A stretch of DNA of 64,000 nucleotides, from NCBI RefSeq assembly GCF_000240165.1, contig NC_017586.1:1364001-1428000 (forward strand). The letters run 5' to 3'. Within the stretch, counting starts at the first letter, position 1, and each line of letters starts with the position of its first letter. The notes beneath the pieces were generated by a model that did not search any database, was not told the DNA's origin, and saw only the letters and a list, made by a program, of their open reading frames with translations. A program made the translations under genes and the position numbers. Positions 8,971 through 17,141 of the stretch are shown piece after piece. The stretch is from Streptantibioticus cattleyicolor NRRL 8057 = DSM 46488. Lineage in GTDB: Bacteria > Actinomycetota > Actinomycetes > Streptomycetales > Streptomycetaceae.

Positions 8971-9134
8971 ACCGCCGTCGGCGGCGGACATGCCAAGGGT
9001 GCCCCACCCGCCCGGAGCAGCGCCGTCACCCCTTCGGTTACCTGCGGGTCAGCCCTGTGCTGGACTACGCTGCGGGGGACGGCGGCGCGTGTGACTCACC
9101 GAACATCTCGGCCTGACCCTCTATCCCCAACCGC

Positions 9135-9150
9135 TTACCGATGGGTAACG
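9135..9150 (+). promoter_or_regulatory. Palindromic operator candidate TTACCGATGGGTAACG
   Basis: The core TTACC/GGTAA is an inverted repeat around GATG, about 95 bases upstream of the acyl-CoA synthetase start. A nearly identical palindrome (TACCGATCGGTAACG) is present at 53691-53705 before lpdA. The shape is typical of TetR-family operators; the binding protein is unknown. Confidence 0.5.
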
Positions 9151-9244
9151 TCCGGGCAGTCCATTACCCCTCTCGATCATGAGCCTGCGCTCATGGCCAC
9201 AGCGCAGCCGACAACGCAGCCGGCGCCGACGAGGAGCAGCAGTC

Positions 9245-11041
9245 TTGCGCGAGTTCAGCCTTCCGGCCCTGTACGAGGTCCCCGCGGACGGCAACCTGAC
9301 GGATCTCATCCGCCGCAACGCCGCTCAGCATCCCGATGTCGCCGTACTCGCCCGCAAGGTCGCCGGGCGCTGGCAGGACGTGACCTCGGCCGGCTTCCTC
9401 GCCGAGGTGCGCTCCGCCGCCAAGGGCCTGATCGCCTCCGGGGTGCAGCCCGGTGACCGGGTGGCGCTGATGTCGCACACCCGTTACGAGTGGACGCTGC
9501 TGGACTTCGCCATCTGGAGCGCGGGCGCGGTCACCGTCCCGGTCTACGAGACCTCCTCGGCCGAGCAGGTCGAGTGGATCCTGGGCGACTCCGGCGCGGT
9601 GGCCTGCGTGGTGGAGACCGAGGCCCACGAGGCGGTCGTGGAGTCGGTGCGGGAGCGGCTGCCGCAGCTGAAGAACGTGTGGCGGATCGAGGCCGGCGCG
9701 GTCGAGACGCTCGGCGCGGCCGGCAGCGACGTGGGCGACGAGCGGGTGGACGAGCGCAGCGCGATCGCCGACGCCGACTCGCCGGCCACCATCGTCTACA
9801 CCTCGGGCACCACCGGCCGCCCCAAGGGGTGCGTGCTGACCCACCGCAGCTTCTTCGCCGAGTGCGGCAACGTGGTGGCCCGGCTGGGGCCGCTGTTCCG
9901 TACCGGGCACTCCTCGGTGCTGCTCTTCCTGCCGCTCGCCCACGTGCTGGGCCGGCTGGTCGAGGTGGCCTGCGTGATGGCCCCGATCAAGCTGGGCCAC
10001 GTCAGCGACATCAAGCACCTCACCGACGAACTCGCCGCGTTCCGGCCCACGATGGTGCTGGGGGTGCCGCGGGTCTTCGAGAAGGTCTACAACTCGGCGC
10101 GGGCGCAGGCCCAGGCGCAGGGCAAGGGGAAGATCTTCGACAAGGCGGTCGAGACCGCGATCGAGTACAGCCGGGCGCTGGACACCCCGGCCGGGCCGGG
10201 GCTCGGCCTGCGGCTGCGGCACAAGCTCTTCGACCGGCTGGTCTTCGCCAAGCTGCGGGCGGTGCTCGGCGGCCGGGCCACCCACGCCATCTCCGGCGGC
10301 GCCCCGCTCGGCGAGCGCCTGGGCCACTTCTACCGCGGGATCGGCTTCACCGTGCTGGAGGGGTACGGCCTCACCGAGTCCTGCGCGGCCACCGCGTTCA
10401 ACCCGTACGACCGGACGAAGATCGGCACCGTGGGGCAGCCGCTGCCCGGCAGCGTGGTGCGGATCGCCGACGACGGCGAGGTGCTGCTCCACGGCGAGCA
10501 CCTGTTCACCGGGTACTGGAACAACGAGAAGGCCACCGCGCAGGCGCTGGAGGACGGCTGGTTCCACACCGGCGACCTCGGCACGCTGGACGAGGACGGC
10601 TATCTGACGATCACCGGCCGCAAGAAGGAGATCATCGTCACCGCGGGCGGCAAGAACGTGGCGCCGGCCGTCATCGAGGACCGGATCCGGGCGCACGCCC
10701 TGATCGCCGAGTGCATGGTGGTCGGCGACGGCCGCCCGTTCGTCGGCGCGCTGATCACCCTGGACGCGGACTTCCTGCCGCGGTGGGCCGAGCAGCACGG
10801 CAAGCCCGCCGGTGCGACGGCGGCCGAGCTGCGCGACGACCCCGACCTCCTCGCCGAGGTGCAGCGCGCGGTGGACGACGGCAACTCGGCGGTGTCACGG
10901 GCCGAGGCGGTCAAGAAGTTCCGCATCCTGCCCGCCCAGTTCACCGAGGAGTCCGGGCACGTCACCCCGTCGCTGAAGCTCAAGCGCAACGTGGTGCTGC
11001 GGGACTTCGCCGACGAGATCGAGGCGATCTACGCCAAGTGA
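9245..11041 (+). CDS. Long-chain fatty acid--CoA ligase (AMP-forming)
   Basis: Activates fatty acids to acyl-CoA by way of an acyl-adenylate. The 598-aa ANL-superfamily protein shows the P-loop YTSGTTGRPKG from about residue 185, the mid motif GYGLTES, GWFHTGDLG, and the C-terminal KKEIIVTAGGKNVAP. Length and motif order fit the FadD15-like long-chain type. I chose the TTG at 9245 because AGGAG lies eight bases upstream and the protein then starts MREFSLPALYEV, as in relatives; an ATG at 9179 would add 22 Arg-rich residues. The upstream palindrome at 9135 suggests control by a fatty-acid-type repressor. Confidence 0.92.
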   Translation: MREFSLPALYEVPADGNLTDLIRRNAAQHPDVAVLARKVAGRWQDVTSAGFLAEVRSAAKGLIASGVQPGDRVALMSHTRYEWTLLDFAIWSAGAVTVPVYETSSAEQVEWILGDSGAVACVVETEAHEAVVESVRERLPQLKNVWRIEAGAVETLGAAGSDVGDERVDERSAIADADSPATIVYTSGTTGRPKGCVLTHRSFFAECGNVVARLGPLFRTGHSSVLLFLPLAHVLGRLVEVACVMAPIKLGHVSDIKHLTDELAAFRPTMVLGVPRVFEKVYNSARAQAQAQGKGKIFDKAVETAIEYSRALDTPAGPGLGLRLRHKLFDRLVFAKLRAVLGGRATHAISGGAPLGERLGHFYRGIGFTVLEGYGLTESCAATAFNPYDRTKIGTVGQPLPGSVVRIADDGEVLLHGEHLFTGYWNNEKATAQALEDGWFHTGDLGTLDEDGYLTITGRKKEIIVTAGGKNVAPAVIEDRIRAHALIAECMVVGDGRPFVGALITLDADFLPRWAEQHGKPAGATAAELRDDPDLLAEVQRAVDDGNSAVSRAEAVKKFRILPAQFTEESGHVTPSLKLKRNVVLRDFADEIEAIYAK

Positions 11042-11080
11042 GCCGTCCGGGCCGCCGGGTCGGTCCCGGCGGCCCGGCGG

Positions 11081-12211
11081 TCACAGCAGCGACCTGAGGC
11101 GTTCGGCCAGCAGGTCCCAGCGCCAGGACTCCTCCACCCAGCGGCGTCCGCGCCGGCCCATGCGGGCGCGCAGTTCGGGGTCGGCGAGCAGGGTGGCGAT
11201 CCGGTCGGCGGCGGCTGCCGGGTCGCCGCCGGGCACCACCCAGCCGGTCTCGCCGTCCAGGACGGCGTCGGGGGCACCGCCGGAGTCGCCGGCCACCACC
11301 GGCAGCCCGGTGGCCGACGCCTCCAGGTAGACGATGCCGAGCCCCTCCACGTCCAGGCCGCCGCGGCGGGTGCGGCAGGGCATGGCGAAGACGTCGCCGG
11401 CGCCGAAGTGGGCGGGCAGTTCGGACCATTCGACGGGGCCGGTGAAGCGCACCGCGTCGGCGACCCCGGTGGCGGCGGCGAGCTTGCCCAGGTCGTCGCG
11501 GTAGGGGCCGCCGCCGACGATCAGCAGCACGGTGTCCGGCACCCGGCGCAGGATCTCCGGCATCGCGCGGATCAGCGTGTCCTGCCCCTTGCGGCGCACC
11601 AGCCGGGAGACGCAGACCGCCACCGGGCGGCCGGCCAGGCCGAGCCGTTCGCGCAGCTCGGGGCCGCCGGAGCCGGCGTGGAAGGTCTTCTCGTCCACCC
11701 CGGGCGGCAGTTGCACCATGCGGGAGGCGGCCCGGGGGGTGAGCACCGGCGCTATCCGCGAGCGGGTGTACTCGCCGAGGTAGGTGATGGTGTCGGTGCC
11801 CTCGCCGATCCGCCGCAATACCGCGCGGGCGCCGGGCAGTTGGGCCCAGCCGGCCTCGTGGCCGTGGGTGGTGGCGACGATCCGCCGGGCCCCGGCGGCG
11901 CGCAGCGCGGGCGCCATCAGGCCGAGCGGCGCGGCGGCCCCGAACCACACCGAGCCGCAGCCGTGTTCCCGCAGCAGCTCCGCCGCCCGCCGGGTGGCCC
12001 GCGGCGTCGGCAGCAGCATGGTGGTGGTGTCGCGCACCACCGGGAACGGCTGCTCGGCGTCGAACGCCGCGACCGCCGCCTTGTCCTGCCACGTCGAGGC
12101 GTACACCACGACCTTGCCCGGGTCCAGCCGCACCGCCATGGAGTGCACGAACGCCTGGATGCCGCCCGGGCGCGGCGGGAAGTCGTTGGTGACGATCAGG
12201 GTCTTGTCCAT
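11081..12211 (-). CDS. GT4 glycosyltransferase, PimB-like mannosyltransferase
   Basis: A 376-aa GT-B glycosyltransferase. The N-terminus TLIVTNDFPPRPGGIQAF is the family's glycine-rich acceptor motif, and the C-terminal domain holds the retaining-enzyme signature EGLGIVYLE (Glu-x7-Glu near residues 288-296). Relatives include the GDP-mannose-dependent PimB' mannosyltransferase of phosphatidylinositol mannoside synthesis, so a cell-envelope glycolipid role is likely; the donor sugar is not certain. The ATG has no ribosome site but TACTGT eight bases upstream. It diverges from a membrane PIG-V-like transferase. Confidence 0.85.
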   Translation of the reverse strand: MDKTLIVTNDFPPRPGGIQAFVHSMAVRLDPGKVVVYASTWQDKAAVAAFDAEQPFPVVRDTTTMLLPTPRATRRAAELLREHGCGSVWFGAAAPLGLMAPALRAAGARRIVATTHGHEAGWAQLPGARAVLRRIGEGTDTITYLGEYTRSRIAPVLTPRAASRMVQLPPGVDEKTFHAGSGGPELRERLGLAGRPVAVCVSRLVRRKGQDTLIRAMPEILRRVPDTVLLIVGGGPYRDDLGKLAAATGVADAVRFTGPVEWSELPAHFGAGDVFAMPCRTRRGGLDVEGLGIVYLEASATGLPVVAGDSGGAPDAVLDGETGWVVPGGDPAAAADRIATLLADPELRARMGRRGRRWVEESWRWDLLAERLRSLL

Positions 12212-12219
12212 CGCGCACG

Positions 12220-12225
12220 ACAGTA
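12220..12225 (-). promoter_or_regulatory. Candidate -10 box of a leaderless GT4 mRNA
   Basis: TACTGT (TAnnnT) ends eight bases before the ATG at 12211, which lacks a ribosome site. Confidence 0.4.
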
Positions 12226-12272
12226 CCGGTAGCCGGCCGCGCCCCCGGCACGCCCCGGGGCCCGCGATCACG

Positions 12273-12278
12273 TACGCT
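12273..12278 (+). promoter_or_regulatory. Candidate -10 box of a leaderless PIG-V-like mRNA
   Basis: TACGCT (TAnnnT) ends eight bases before the GTG at 12287, which lacks a ribosome site. It lies back to back with the box of the divergent GT4 gene. Confidence 0.4.
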
Positions 12279-12286
12279 CCCTGCCG

Positions 12287-13423
12287 GTGACGATCTCCTC
12301 GGTGAAGGTACGGCGGGCGGCGGTGGCGGCCGGGCCGCCGCTGCTGGTGTGGGGTGCCGCCGCGGCGCTCCAGCTGCTGATGCTGGCCTGGCTGCACACC
12401 CGCCCCGACGACTGGCTGCGGGCCGCGCTGACGCCCTGGGACAACCAGTTCTACGTGCAGATCGCCGAGCACGGCTACCCGCACGCGCTGTCGTACGACG
12501 AGCACGGCGCGCTGGCCGGCAGCCCGCTGGCGTTCTTCCCGCTGTACCCGGCGGTGATCGCGGTGGTGGCGGGGGTCACGGGGGCGGACGGGGCCGACGC
12601 GTCGGTGGTCGCGGCGTGGCTGGCGTCGGCGGCGGCGGCCGTGGTGGTGCACCGGCTGGGGCTGCGGCTGTACGGGCCGCGGGCGGCGCTGGCGCTGGTG
12701 GTGCTGGTGTTCACCCAGCCGATGGCGGTGACGTTGTGGATCGGCTACTCGGAGAGCCTGTTCCTGCTGCTGGCCGCGGGCTGTCTGCTGGCGGCGCACC
12801 GTGAGGCGTGGCTGACGGCCGGGGCGCTGGCGCTGCTGGCCGGGCTGACCCGTTCCACCGGGGCCGCGGTGGCGGTGGCGCTGGCGGTCGCCGCGGTGGC
12901 CGCGACGCGCCGGCGGCGGCGGGTGGAGTGGCGGGCGGTGGCCGGTCCGGTGGTGGGCGCGCTCGGCGTGCCGGGGTACCTGGCCTGGGTGGGGTGGCGC
13001 ACCGGGCGGCCGGACGCCTGGTTCGCGATCCAGCGGGCGGGGTGGCAGACCGCGTGGGACTGGGGTGCGGCGACCTGGCGGTTCCTGGCGGACACGCTGC
13101 GCCGCGGCCACGACTGGGTGCCGATGGTGACCGCGGTGCTGCTGGTGGCGCTGGCCGCGGCCGTGGTGACGGCGCTGCTGCGCGGGACGTGGCCGCCGCT
13201 GGCCGTCTACGGGGTGCTGATCCTCGTGCTGACCGTGGGGCAGACCAACTACTACCACTCCAAGCCGCGGCTGCTGGTGCCCGCGCTGCTGACGCTGGTG
13301 CCGGTGGCCGCCGCGTGTGCCCGGCCCCCCTGGCGCACCAAGGTCCCGGCGCTGGTGGCGCTGGCGTTGTTCGGCACCTGGTTCGGGGCGTACATGCTCA
13401 CCGACTGGATCTACGCGATCTGA
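12287..13423 (+). CDS. Polytopic membrane glycosyltransferase, PIG-V-like mannosyltransferase family
   Basis: A 378-aa integral membrane protein with about ten hydrophobic segments. After the first helix it has WDNQFYVQIAEHGYP and then FFPLYP, the loop pattern of bacterial PIG-V-like (GT-C fold) lipid-linked sugar transferases, followed by YSESLFLLLAA. These enzymes use polyprenyl-phosphate sugars at the outer face of the membrane. The pairing with a divergent GT4 gene fits glycolipid or glycoprotein mannosylation, which is inference. A second in-frame GTG at 12302 is an alternative start. Its 3' end overlaps the convergent M48 gene by 13 bases. Confidence 0.75.
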   Translation: MTISSVKVRRAAVAAGPPLLVWGAAAALQLLMLAWLHTRPDDWLRAALTPWDNQFYVQIAEHGYPHALSYDEHGALAGSPLAFFPLYPAVIAVVAGVTGADGADASVVAAWLASAAAAVVVHRLGLRLYGPRAALALVVLVFTQPMAVTLWIGYSESLFLLLAAGCLLAAHREAWLTAGALALLAGLTRSTGAAVAVALAVAAVAATRRRRRVEWRAVAGPVVGALGVPGYLAWVGWRTGRPDAWFAIQRAGWQTAWDWGAATWRFLADTLRRGHDWVPMVTAVLLVALAAAVVTALLRGTWPPLAVYGVLILVLTVGQTNYYHSKPRLLVPALLTLVPVAAACARPPWRTKVPALVALALFGTWFGAYMLTDWIYAI

Positions 13424-14571
13424 TCGGGCCGCCCGGTGCGGTGGGCGGCGGCGTGGGCGCGGGCGGCGGCGATGCGCTGCGCGGTCGTCGGATGGGTGCC
13501 GAAGACCAGGTGCGGGACGCGCGGCGGGTCGGGGTCGGCGACGTTGGCCAGCGCGAGCCGCCGCTGCATGGCGATGAACGCCGGTACGTCGCCGGTGAGT
13601 TCCAGCGCGTACCGGTCGGCGCGGCGTTCCACACGGCGGCTGAGGGCGCACCCGGCCGGTCCGGCGAGGGCCGAGCCCACCGCGAGCAGCGCGGTCAGCA
13701 GCGCCATGGAACGCGGGTCGGCGAACCGCTCGACCCCGGCCAGGTGGAGCAGCGGCGGCCACCGCAGCGCGAGGGCGGCCAGGCAGACCCCGGCCGCCGC
13801 GCCGACGGCGCCGAGCAGCGTGCCGCGGGCCACGTCCCGGTGGCGTACGTGGCCGAGTTCGTGCGCGGTGACCAGCTCGACCTCCTTGCCCGCGGCGGCG
13901 GTCAGCAGGGTGTCGTGGACGACGATGCGGCGGGTGGCGCCGAAGCCGGAGACGTAGGCGTTGACGGCGTTGGTGCGGCGGGATGCGTCGGCCACGAGCA
14001 CGTCGCGTACCGGCACCCCGGCGCGGGCGGCGAGGGCGAGCAGGGTCTCGCGCAGCGGCCCGTCGGCCATCGGGGTGAAGCGGTTGAACAGCGGTTCCAG
14101 GACGACCGGGGCCAGCCACGACAGGGCCACGGTGAGCGCGGCGGCGGCGCCGGCGGCCCACGCCCACCACCAGCGGGTGGCCCCGGCGAGCCCGTAGAGC
14201 GCGAAGAGCGCGCCGACCGCCAACGGGGCGCCCACCAGCAGCCCGCGCCCCTGGTCCGCCCACCAGCCGGCCCAGCCCTGGGTGACCAGCCCGAACCGGG
14301 CCCGTACCACCTGGAGCCGGGCGGTGAACGGCAGCCGCACGCAGGTGTCGGCGAGGACGAGGGCGAGGCCGCCGAGGAGCACCCGGGCCCACCAGGCGCC
14401 GCCGGACGGCTCGGCCACCGCGGTCACCAGCGCGGCGCCGGCCGGGGTGAGCCCGAGCAGCAGCGGCAGCGCCAGTGCCAGCGCGCGTCCGGCCAGCAGC
14501 GGCGGCCACTGGGCGCGGCGCAGCGCCCGGCCGCGGGCGATCTCCTCCGCGGTGAAGTCCGCCTCGGTCAC
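13411..14571 (-). CDS. M48-family zinc metalloprotease (Ste24/HtpX-like)
   Basis: A 386-aa membrane metalloprotease. The zinc motif HELGH is near residue 235 in TAHELGHVRHRD, and the third ligand lies further on in the RRVERRADRYALELTG segment. Hydrophobic helices precede and follow the catalytic region, as in CAAX-prenyl-protease-like Ste24 enzymes used for membrane quality control. The GTG start has GAGGAG five bases upstream and overlaps the stop of the next upstream gene by four bases (GTGA), so the two are translationally coupled. The frame continues open upstream, but that stretch belongs to other genes. Confidence 0.9.
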   Translation of the reverse strand: MTEADFTAEEIARGRALRRAQWPPLLAGRALALALPLLLGLTPAGAALVTAVAEPSGGAWWARVLLGGLALVLADTCVRLPFTARLQVVRARFGLVTQGWAGWWADQGRGLLVGAPLAVGALFALYGLAGATRWWWAWAAGAAAALTVALSWLAPVVLEPLFNRFTPMADGPLRETLLALAARAGVPVRDVLVADASRRTNAVNAYVSGFGATRRIVVHDTLLTAAAGKEVELVTAHELGHVRHRDVARGTLLGAVGAAAGVCLAALALRWPPLLHLAGVERFADPRSMALLTALLAVGSALAGPAGCALSRRVERRADRYALELTGDVPAFIAMQRRLALANVADPDPPRVPHLVFGTHPTTAQRIAAARAHAAAHRTGRPDQIA

Positions 14572-15782
14572 CTCAACTCCTCGGTCAGGTAGGCCCGCCA
14601 GCGTGCCGTGAAGGCGTCCAGGCCGAGCCCGAGGGTACGGCGGAGCGCGGTGTCGGTGTCCATCCGTCCGGCGGCCTGGTAGAGCGCGGTGAGCCGGCCG
14701 CTGCCCCAGGTGCCGGCGATCATCCGGCAGGCGAGCCAGGCGCCTTCGTAGGCTTGCGCGAGGCCGCCGCTGGTGGTGCCGAAGTCGGCGGTGGCGGGCA
14801 GGGCGCGCGGCGGGTGGCCGGCGACGACGTCGGCGGCGAGTTCGGGGGCGGCCTGGCGGGGGGTGCGTCCGGTGCCGGTGTAGCCGACCCAGTCGGCGAA
14901 CCCCTCGGAGAGCCACAGCGGGGTGCCGGCGGTGGTGGCCTTGCGGGTGGCGACGTGGGTGATCTCGTGGGTGAGCACCACCGTGCGGCCCAGCGCGCTG
15001 AGCCCGGCGAACGCCTGCGGGTTGACGATGACCCGGTCGGCGGGGGCGGTGGCCGAGCCGCGCAGTTCGGCGGTGGTGACCGCGGCGATGCCCTGGTACG
15101 CGGAGGGGGCGGCGCCCAGCAGCGCGGCCATCCCGGCCTCGTCGGCGGGGACCTCCACCACCGCCTTGCCGGGCCACGGGCCGGGCCAGGCGGCGCGGAC
15201 CACCGGCACCGCGGCGTCCGCCAGGCTCGCGTAGCGGCGCAGCGCGTCCGGGGTGCCGCTGCCCAGCACCAGGCTGTGCCGGCCGCGGACCACGGTGACC
15301 TTGCCCTGGTCCCACGGCTGGACGGCGCCGGGGTGGCCGGCCGGTCCGGTGGTGCCGGCCACGTACCAGCGGCCGTCGCGGCGCACCAGGGTCAGGTAGC
15401 CGGTGCCGGAGACGGGGGCGGCGTCGTAGTCGCGCAGCGCGTAGTCGAGTTCGACCTCGGCGGCGGTCTCGCCGGAGGGCGCGGGGAAGCCGCCGGTGGC
15501 GCGCAGCCGGTAGCCGAAGGAGGCCAGCGGGACGGCGGCGAGGTTGCCGAAGACCCGGCGCTGGGCGGCGCGCAGGGCGGCGGAGCGGGGGTCTACGGTG
15601 GCGAGGAAGGCGGCCTCGTCGTGGTGGAGCACGGCCGCCGCGCGCCGGCCGAGCATGGCGCGGATCCCGTCGGCGCCGGCCGCGTCCTGGTGGCGGGTGG
15701 AGCAGGCGGCGGCCGACACCGCCAGAGCCGTCGCGCATCCGGCCGCGACGGCCCGCTTCGGCCACCTCGGTGTCCCGGCCAC
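14568..15782 (-). CDS. Putative lipoprotein with a zinc-metalloprotease motif
   Basis: A 404-aa exported protein. The N-terminus is a lipoprotein signal: basic MAGTPRWPKRA, a hydrophobic run, and the lipobox VSAAAC at about residues 22-27. A probable gluzincin site, HEITH near residues 271-275, is followed about 17 residues later by the third-ligand candidate in WLSEGFADW. The preceding part resembles a nuclear-transport-factor-like domain only loosely. It is coupled to the M48 gene by a GTGA overlap and lies 21 bases downstream of an NlpC/P60 gene, so an envelope-processing role is likely. Substrate unknown. Confidence 0.8.
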   Translation of the reverse strand: MAGTPRWPKRAVAAGCATALAVSAAACSTRHQDAAGADGIRAMLGRRAAAVLHHDEAAFLATVDPRSAALRAAQRRVFGNLAAVPLASFGYRLRATGGFPAPSGETAAEVELDYALRDYDAAPVSGTGYLTLVRRDGRWYVAGTTGPAGHPGAVQPWDQGKVTVVRGRHSLVLGSGTPDALRRYASLADAAVPVVRAAWPGPWPGKAVVEVPADEAGMAALLGAAPSAYQGIAAVTTAELRGSATAPADRVIVNPQAFAGLSALGRTVVLTHEITHVATRKATTAGTPLWLSEGFADWVGYTGTGRTPRQAAPELAADVVAGHPPRALPATADFGTTSGGLAQAYEGAWLACRMIAGTWGSGRLTALYQAAGRMDTDTALRRTLGLGLDAFTARWRAYLTEELR

Positions 15783-15803
15783 GCCCCGATGGTATGCGAG
15801 GGG

Positions 15804-16841
15804 TCAGGGGCGTACGACGGCGGTGACCGGCATCATCGTCACCGGGTCGTAGCGCACCCGGGCGCCGGGGTAGGGGGCGTGGATCACCTTGCCGCCGCCG
15901 ACGTACATGGCCACGTGGCTGGCGTCGTTGCGGTAGATCACCAGGTCGCCGGGGCGGGCCTGGCCGAGCGGAACGTGGCGGCCGGCCGTCAGCTGTTCCT
16001 GGGAGGTGCGCGGCAAGGTGGTGCCGGCCCGCTGGTAGGCCCAGTACATCAGCCCGGAGCAGTCGAAGGCGGACGGGCCGCTGCTGCCCCAGACGTAGGG
16101 CGAGCCGAGGGCGCCGCGGACGGCGGCGACGGCTTCGGCCGCGCGCCCCGAGACGGGGGCGAGGGTGGGCAGGTCGGGCAGGGGGCCGGCCGCCTCGACG
16201 CGGTTGTTCTGGGCGGCGCCGAAGCCGGCCGCGGCGCGCTGGGCGGGCGCCAGGGCGTCGATGAGCCGCCGGGCCTGGTTGAGCTTGCGCTGCACGGTGG
16301 TCTTGCGGGCGGCCAACTGGGCGCGGGTGCGGTCGAGTTCGGCGAGGCGGGCGCCGGCCTGGGCGCGTTGCTGGCGCAGGGTGCGTTCGGCGAGCCGGAG
16401 CCGGTGGAGCTGGCCGGCCCGGTGGTGGCGGGCGCGTTCGGTGAGGGCGGCGCGTTCGAGGTAGCCGTCGGGGTCGGAGGTGAACAGCAGGGTGAGGGAG
16501 GGGTCGAGGCCGCCGTCGCGGTACTCGGCGGCGGCGATCACGCCGAGGCCGTCGCGCAGCCGGTTGACCGACTGCTGGGTGCGGGCCATCTCGGACTGGA
16601 GGGCCTCGATCCGGCCGCGCAGCCCGGTGGCCTTCTCCAGCGCCGCGTCGTAGCTCTGGGTGGCCCGTTCGGCCTGCTGGTAGAGGGCGTCCACCTGGGC
16701 CCTGACCTGTTCGGGGCCCTCCTGCGGCTGGGCGCCGGCGGGTGCGGTGGCGTAGAGCGCGGCGGCGGCCGCGGCGGAGAGCACCGTGGCGCGGGCGGTC
16801 CGGGCCGTACCGGGTGGCGCGCATCGGCGATGGGACGCCAT
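15804..16841 (-). CDS. Secreted NlpC/P60 (C40) peptidoglycan hydrolase, paralogue 1
   Basis: A 345-aa secreted cell-wall endopeptidase. A signal peptide (MASHRRC..., cleavage near PAGAQ) is followed by a long coiled coil (about residues 45-215) and a C-terminal NlpC/P60 domain with the catalytic Cys in AFDCSGLMYW near residue 260 and the His in SHVAMYVGGG. The coiled coil usually autoinhibits or positions such enzymes at the septum. The ATG at 16841 has AGGAGG 11 bases upstream; a longer in-frame start would disrupt the signal peptide. It is a tandem paralogue of the gene at 17142 but lacks that gene's riboswitch. It may be co-transcribed with the lipoprotein and M48 genes. Confidence 0.92.
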   Translation of the reverse strand: MASHRRCAPPGTARTARATVLSAAAAAALYATAPAGAQPQEGPEQVRAQVDALYQQAERATQSYDAALEKATGLRGRIEALQSEMARTQQSVNRLRDGLGVIAAAEYRDGGLDPSLTLLFTSDPDGYLERAALTERARHHRAGQLHRLRLAERTLRQQRAQAGARLAELDRTRAQLAARKTTVQRKLNQARRLIDALAPAQRAAAGFGAAQNNRVEAAGPLPDLPTLAPVSGRAAEAVAAVRGALGSPYVWGSSGPSAFDCSGLMYWAYQRAGTTLPRTSQEQLTAGRHVPLGQARPGDLVIYRNDASHVAMYVGGGKVIHAPYPGARVRYDPVTMMPVTAVVRP

Positions 16842-17070
16842 GGGGGACCCTGCCTCCTGATCTGACCAAGGCCCCCGGCCCGGGGCCGCGCGGCACCACA
16901 CCGCGCGGAGCCGCACAGTAGCGGCGTGGTGACGGTCAGTTCAAAACGCGGCGTCCCGTGTTGTGCCGGCGGCGCGGCCGAGCCGCTGGTCAGCGCATGG
17001 AGGGCGTCAAGGCGGCGCATCGCCTGCCACCCGTTCGCGGTGACGCCGGGCGGGTGGTGCGGCCAGGACG
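16842..17070. other. Leader region between the two NlpC/P60 genes
   Basis: About 230 bases upstream of NlpC/P60 paralogue 1. I find no riboswitch-like conserved core here, unlike in front of paralogue 2. An inverted run near 16869-16912 (GGCCCCGGCC-type and CCGCGCGG) could fold, but nothing specific can be named. Confidence 0.4.
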
Positions 17071-17107
17071 CGGCCGGGCCCCGCTCGTGGTGAGCGGGGC
17101 CCGGCCG
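17071..17107 (-). terminator. Terminator hairpin of NlpC/P60 paralogue 2
   Basis: A perfect 16-bp stem (17071-17086 with 17092-17107) closing a 5-base loop, 34 bases past the stop codon at 17142. It separates the transcript of paralogue 2 from paralogue 1. Confidence 0.8.
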
Positions 17108-17141
17108 GAGACGTTTCTGACGTTGTGTCAGTTGGGGGTGC

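Noticed and set aside
13411-16899. A single 1162-codon frame spanning the M48, lipoprotein and NlpC/P60 region on the minus strand
   Set aside because: Only the last third encodes an M48 protein with a proper GTG start and ribosome site. The rest is antisense-free but out of frame with two other well-supported genes, a GC artefact.
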